DNA from: DAOUBP01 sp964474695 | Lineage (GTDB): Bacteria; Chloroflexota; Anaerolineae; CG2-30-64-16 | Direction of reading: 5' to 3' | Length of the DNA: 64,000 nucleotides | NCBI GenBank assembly: GCA_964474695.1 | Contig: CAYYTK010000029.1 | Span: 1-64,000, forward strand | In this document: in pieces, positions 60,859 through 64,000 of the stretch | Position numbering within the stretch: position 1 is the stretch's first letter | How the letters are laid out: each line of letters opens with the position of its first letter | Program-made: the position numbers and the translations under genes | The notes under the pieces: model-generated | The model's database searches: none | Seen by the model: only the letters and a program-made list of their open reading frames with translations | Told to the model about the DNA's origin: nothing

Positions 60859-61119
60859 ATGAATCTTAGCCGAAAACTCACCGATTTTATCCTGCTTGAA
60901 GATGGCAGAATTGGGCAGAAGGCAGCTCTGTTCACAGGGACGATGCTGGCCTCCGCCACATTAGGTGCCGTGTTAGTTCAGACTGTTCATGCGGCTAACT
61001 GCCACTGCAACCATCACGACAATTGGTGCCCAGGCTGCACCAATTGCGATTGTTGGATGGAGGGCACTCATACGGACGCACATGATAACCGTTCTGGGCC
61101 ATGTCCGTTGCCGTGCTAA
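60859..61119 (+). CDS. Candidate RiPP precursor peptide A3
   Basis: 86 residues from the ATG at 60859 with GGGAGG upstream. The leader (LTDFILLEDGRIGQKAA, then FTGTMLASATLGAVLV) is 47 residues before Cys48, as in A1 and A2. The core has eight Cys (48, 50, 57, 60, 63, 65, 82, 86): NCHCNHHDNWCPGC, TNCDCW, AHDNRSGPCPLPC. The extra CxxCxxCxC cluster distinguishes it. Its 3' end overlaps the start of lipoprotein 5 by 19 bases, tying production of peptide and lipoprotein together. Confidence 0.85.
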   Translation: MNLSRKLTDFILLEDGRIGQKAALFTGTMLASATLGAVLVQTVHAANCHCNHHDNWCPGCTNCDCWMEGTHTDAHDNRSGPCPLPC

Positions 61120-63725
61120 CTTTCACTCGTTCTCGATCGAACCTGCTCCACAGCCTGATGATACTTGTTTTGATCATCGTAAGCACCGCCTGCCAGGGTC
61201 GCGCGACTATCGTCGCACCGACGCCGATAGCGCGCCTGTCGCCGGTCACCATCACCTTCGCTTGCCGCGACTTCGAGCGCGAACACTACAAGCAATTGGC
61301 CGCTGAGTTTCATACGACTCAGCCCATTTACCAGGTGCAGGTCATCTCATCAGAGGAGCTGGTAGGTGAACAATGGGACGACGCCACCCGAATTCTGGCC
61401 AACGGCGCGGACACCTTCACGGGCTGGTCGCCCTCTCAAAATGAGAGCGCTGCCGGCCTCCTGCGTGATCTCAAACCTCTCATCGATGCGGATCCTGGTT
61501 TCGCCAGCACGGTTGCCGATTATTACCCCGGCGCACTGGCGGAATTCGAGCGCCGGACAGGCCTGTGGGGACTGCCAGCATACATCGATCCGCTGCTGGT
61601 GTTTTACGACCGGGCCGCGTTCGATGATATAGGCATGACGAAGCCGGCGGCCGGCTGGACCATGCCAGAATTCGAAGCCGCCGCCGCGAAGCTGACTGCT
61701 CGCACGAGCGCCGCGGGACGATATGGCGTGGCGCTGATCTCGCCGGAGGCAGCCGCCGCGCTAGCCCTTCGCCATGATACGACCTGGTTGTCGAGTGCAA
61801 ATGACCAGGATAGCAGCATCCTGGAGGATCCGAGCGTCATCGCCTCCGCAGAATGGCTGAGTGCACTTGCGCGCGAGCAGCACGTCATGCCTGACCCTAG
61901 CACGCTCGCGGGAGAGCATCCCGTATCTGACCTGGTGGGCGAAGGTCAGGCAGCTATGTGGATCGCCAAAATGAGCCAGCAGCGCGCGTTGCTGCGTTCG
62001 AGTGGCATGAACGCCGCCACCATCAGCGCCGCACCGTTACCTGAAGGGCCCAGGTTGCCTCAAGAGATCGCCGCATACGGCTTCATGATGAGCGCGGGCG
62101 CGCAGCAGCCTCAGGCTGCGTGGGCCTGGCTCGCCTTCATTGGTCGCCAGTCCGGCTCGGGGCAGTGGGATGGCGTGCCAGCCCGGCGCACATTAGCCGA
62201 AGCAGATAGGGACTGGCAGGCGCTAGATCCGACCTGGCGGCAGAGCTGCGTGGATGCCCTGGCACAATCGCAGCCGTCACTGTCCGAAGAGACAGCCGCC
62301 ACCCTGATCAGCATGCTAGACACCAGCCTGAAGGAAGGTCGCGAGCCGGCGACCTTGCTGCCGGTTGTCACAACTGCAGCGCCACCTCAACCTACTGCGG
62401 CGAGTGCAGCGCCCAGCGTGCCCACGGCCGCACCTGCAACGCAGGTCGCGCCGCAACACACCATCCGTTTCTGCGCGACGGCATATCCATCGACCGTATA
62501 TGAGGAGCTGGGGAAAGAATACAGCACAACGCATCCTGATACGCGGATCAAAGTGAGTGGCGGCGGCAGCTTCAGCTACGAGTCGTCGTCCCTCAAGTTA
62601 AGCAGTTGTGACTGCTTTGCCTATTTCGTCCACGGTCAGTTTCACGAATCCAAAATGCGCGACGCGATCGTCAATCTGCAGCCGTTCGTTGACGCCAGCA
62701 ATGACTTCCCCCAGGATTTTGTCCCGTCCGTGCTTGAGACGCATCGCTGGGAGAACGAATTGTTCGCCATCCCGGCCTATTCGAATGTGCGGGTACTGTT
62801 CTACAACAAGGACTTGTTCGACAAGGCTGGTCTACCGTATCCGAAGGAGGGGTGGACGCTGGACGACTTCCGCCAAACAGCCCTCCGTCTGACATCGGGA
62901 GACGGCGCAACACAAGTGTACGGTTACCTGCCGCTGGATGCTGGACTTCAGGACTTGGGTTATTTCGTAGCTCAGCAGGGGGGCTTCAAGCCGTTCGATC
63001 CGACAGAGTATCTCCAGGCGCCGGCCGCGTTGGATGCAGCGCAGATCGTGGATGCCGTTCGCTGGTACACCGGGCTGGCATTAACGGACAAAGTGATGCC
63101 GGAATTCCAAATCATTAAGGGCGAGTATGCGAACTACCAGGACCTTCGCACTCGACGGCTGCAGCTGATCGCCCGCGCGCAGGTCGCCATGTGGACCGAC
63201 GCGCTGGCGAGCAGCCGTACTCCGGCCCCGGCCTTGCGTTTCGGCATCGCGCCCTTGCCGCGCGACAGCGACGCTATGTACATCAGCCACCCCGTCGGCT
63301 ACATGATCTCCAGCGCATCAAAGGAGCGTGAAACGTGTTGGAGCTGGATCACCTTCCTGACCGGGGAACCAATTGCTGTCCGCAGTGCGCCGGTGCGCCA
63401 GGCGTTCCTGGATAGCCCTGCGCAGCTTCAACCAGGGTTCGGCAGCTTCAGACCTGTGGACAGTGAGGCCGACGCGGCGCGAACCGAGCTATTGGCGGCC
63501 TACGCGGCCAGTCTCCCGTTGGCCGCACCTCAGCCGGGGCGCGAGAATGGCTACCTGTTCGAAGCCTTTGACGCCGTTATGGAGGGTGTGCCGATTGAAG
63601 AGGCGGTAGGAGCCGCGCTGACGAAAGACGCGACATTCCAGGCGTGTATGACCGATGCGAAAGATCAACCCGTTTTCGAGCGTGTGGCCTTTTGTAAACG
63701 CAAGGCCGAGACACCTGTGCCTTGA
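61101..63725 (+). CDS. Tandem solute-binding lipoprotein 5
   Basis: 874 residues. The ATG at 61101 lies inside the end of peptide A3. Lipoprotein signal: SLMILVLIIVSTAC. Two solute-binding domains (about 50-430 and 455-830) are joined by an Ala/Pro/Thr linker (TAAPPQPTAASAAPSVPTA). Domain 2 has Cys505 (CDCF) and Cys746 (TCWSW). The tail has FQACMTD...VAFCKRK. It is the most divergent of the five, and its end (YLFEAFDAVMEGVPIEEAV) is the relative of the remnant at 55103. The overlap with A3 is the best evidence that these lipoproteins work with the peptides. Confidence 0.85.
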   Translation: MSVAVLTFTRSRSNLLHSLMILVLIIVSTACQGRATIVAPTPIARLSPVTITFACRDFEREHYKQLAAEFHTTQPIYQVQVISSEELVGEQWDDATRILANGADTFTGWSPSQNESAAGLLRDLKPLIDADPGFASTVADYYPGALAEFERRTGLWGLPAYIDPLLVFYDRAAFDDIGMTKPAAGWTMPEFEAAAAKLTARTSAAGRYGVALISPEAAAALALRHDTTWLSSANDQDSSILEDPSVIASAEWLSALAREQHVMPDPSTLAGEHPVSDLVGEGQAAMWIAKMSQQRALLRSSGMNAATISAAPLPEGPRLPQEIAAYGFMMSAGAQQPQAAWAWLAFIGRQSGSGQWDGVPARRTLAEADRDWQALDPTWRQSCVDALAQSQPSLSEETAATLISMLDTSLKEGREPATLLPVVTTAAPPQPTAASAAPSVPTAAPATQVAPQHTIRFCATAYPSTVYEELGKEYSTTHPDTRIKVSGGGSFSYESSSLKLSSCDCFAYFVHGQFHESKMRDAIVNLQPFVDASNDFPQDFVPSVLETHRWENELFAIPAYSNVRVLFYNKDLFDKAGLPYPKEGWTLDDFRQTALRLTSGDGATQVYGYLPLDAGLQDLGYFVAQQGGFKPFDPTEYLQAPAALDAAQIVDAVRWYTGLALTDKVMPEFQIIKGEYANYQDLRTRRLQLIARAQVAMWTDALASSRTPAPALRFGIAPLPRDSDAMYISHPVGYMISSASKERETCWSWITFLTGEPIAVRSAPVRQAFLDSPAQLQPGFGSFRPVDSEADAARTELLAAYAASLPLAAPQPGRENGYLFEAFDAVMEGVPIEEAVGAALTKDATFQACMTDAKDQPVFERVAFCKRKAETPVP

Positions 63726-63783
63726 GGCGCGACCCAGGCATTGTACATCTAGTCGCTATGACCCTTGGGAAATGCGGTAGGTG

Positions 63784-63894
63784 ATGTCTGTTCTTGAAAT
63801 AGCCTTGATCGCGGTGGTGTTGGTCATCGGCCTCTACACCACATACACGGACACCAGGTTCCGCACGATCGGCAACGCCTGCACTTGCAGCCTC
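63784..63894 (+). pseudogene. Truncated copy of the A24 peptidase gene
   Basis: MSVLEIALIAVVLVIGLYTTYTDTRFRTIGN and ACTCSL match the first 37 residues of the intact A24 protein at 55220, including the first catalytic Asp. Similarity then stops and the frame runs out of the window as unrelated sequence. The second catalytic Asp is missing. A new lipoprotein gene begins just beyond. Confidence 0.75.
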
Positions 63895-63919
63895 ATTACC
63901 GCGATCTGGGAGAACGTTC

Positions 63920-64000
63920 ATGAAAAACTTGCTCTGTCCGTTGTTACTGGTTTGCATGGCCTTGTCTTCCTGTCACACACCTGGACTTGGGGTTCCTGCC
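63920..64000 (+). CDS. Lipoprotein start, probably a sixth solute-binding lipoprotein (cut by window edge)
   Basis: From the ATG at 63920 with GGGAG upstream: MKNLLCPLLLVCMALSSC, then HTPGLGVPA to the edge. This is a complete lipoprotein signal peptide with lipobox LSSC. By position after a peptidase remnant and by analogy with the repeated modules, it is probably another solute-binding lipoprotein. The body of the protein is outside the window. Confidence 0.6.
   Translation, partial: MKNLLCPLLLVCMALSSCHTPGLGVPA

Noticed and set aside
43665..63725. Complete ABC sugar transporters
   Set aside because: The solute-binding lipoproteins are doubled domains and no permease or ATPase genes occur in the 20 kb, so an ordinary importer is not supported.

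Overview
The window is a GC-rich bacterial chromosome (or scaffold) segment. It contains one 100-N scaffold gap at 40341-40440. Several traits suggest a member of the Chloroflexota: very large secreted CARDB/calcium-repeat proteins ending in YLPLIVR, an ImuA/ImuB/DnaE2 mutasome, Gram-positive-type GAAC-N4-GTTC SOS boxes, and dispersed repeats inserted in frame in coding sequence. The phylum is my inference; no rRNA or marker gene is present.

Region 1 (1-12296, minus strand) reads as one leftward mobile-element-type block. It starts with a tyrosine recombinase beside a divergent XRE regulator. It continues through a DUF3102-DNA methyltransferase fusion, a nuclease-fold protein, a phage-type protein, a 1.36 kb degenerate GGCNN repeat tract, a ParB-like protein, a small DUF4258-like protein, a replication-initiator-like protein with a DnaA domain I, an SSB-like protein and a Phd/YefM-like protein. 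It ends in the mutagenic translesion cassette imuA-imuB-DUF6504-dnaE2.

Region 2 (12793-15157, plus strand) holds the XRE regulator, an M16 zinc peptidase behind a promoter that contains an SOS box, and a small hypothetical gene.

Region 3 (15866-35360) encodes two giant secreted paralogues (2948 and 3247 aa) with a 256-aa secreted protein between them. They share calcium-binding repeats, an ASH-like domain, a glycine-rich segment, CARDB repeats and repeated C-terminal modules. One carries an M23-like peptidase domain where the other has a hydrophobic Gly/Ala segment.

Region 4 (35782-38167) has a three-gene MNT/HEPN toxin-antitoxin locus, a degenerate tRNA-like sequence with hairpin and direct repeats, and an intact tyrosine integrase. 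It looks like the left end of an island that runs past the window edge.

Region 5 (38322-42546) is a translationally coupled four-gene set: a 72-aa ComX-like peptide, a ComQ-like polyprenyl synthetase, a ComP-like multi-pass histidine kinase (interrupted by the artificial gap) and a ComA-like LuxR-family response regulator. It looks like a ComQXPA-type isoprenyl-peptide quorum-sensing system outside its usual Firmicutes host.

Region 6 (42631-64000) appears to be an undescribed peptide-modification island. It contains a radical SAM/SPASM maturase resembling HxsB, an HxsD-like protein, three paralogous precursors with an identical-length 47-residue leader and a Cys/His core (CHC...CPLPC), a MauD-like thioredoxin with a MauA-like Cys-rich secreted protein, an A24 prepilin-type peptidase, and a metallophosphoesterase-like protein with an in-frame UGA in a CxxU context. 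It also contains five complete tandem-domain solute-binding lipoproteins and the start of a sixth, with conserved cysteines only in the second domain. A 40-bp element with a TACTC-N7-GAGTA dyad precedes three of its units. Truncated copies of the maturase, peptidase and lipoprotein genes show that it grew by module duplication and deletion. A plausible model is that the ComQXPA-like system, or another regulator acting on the 40-bp element, switches on production and extracytoplasmic maturation of the Cys-rich peptides, with the lipoproteins as partners or carriers.
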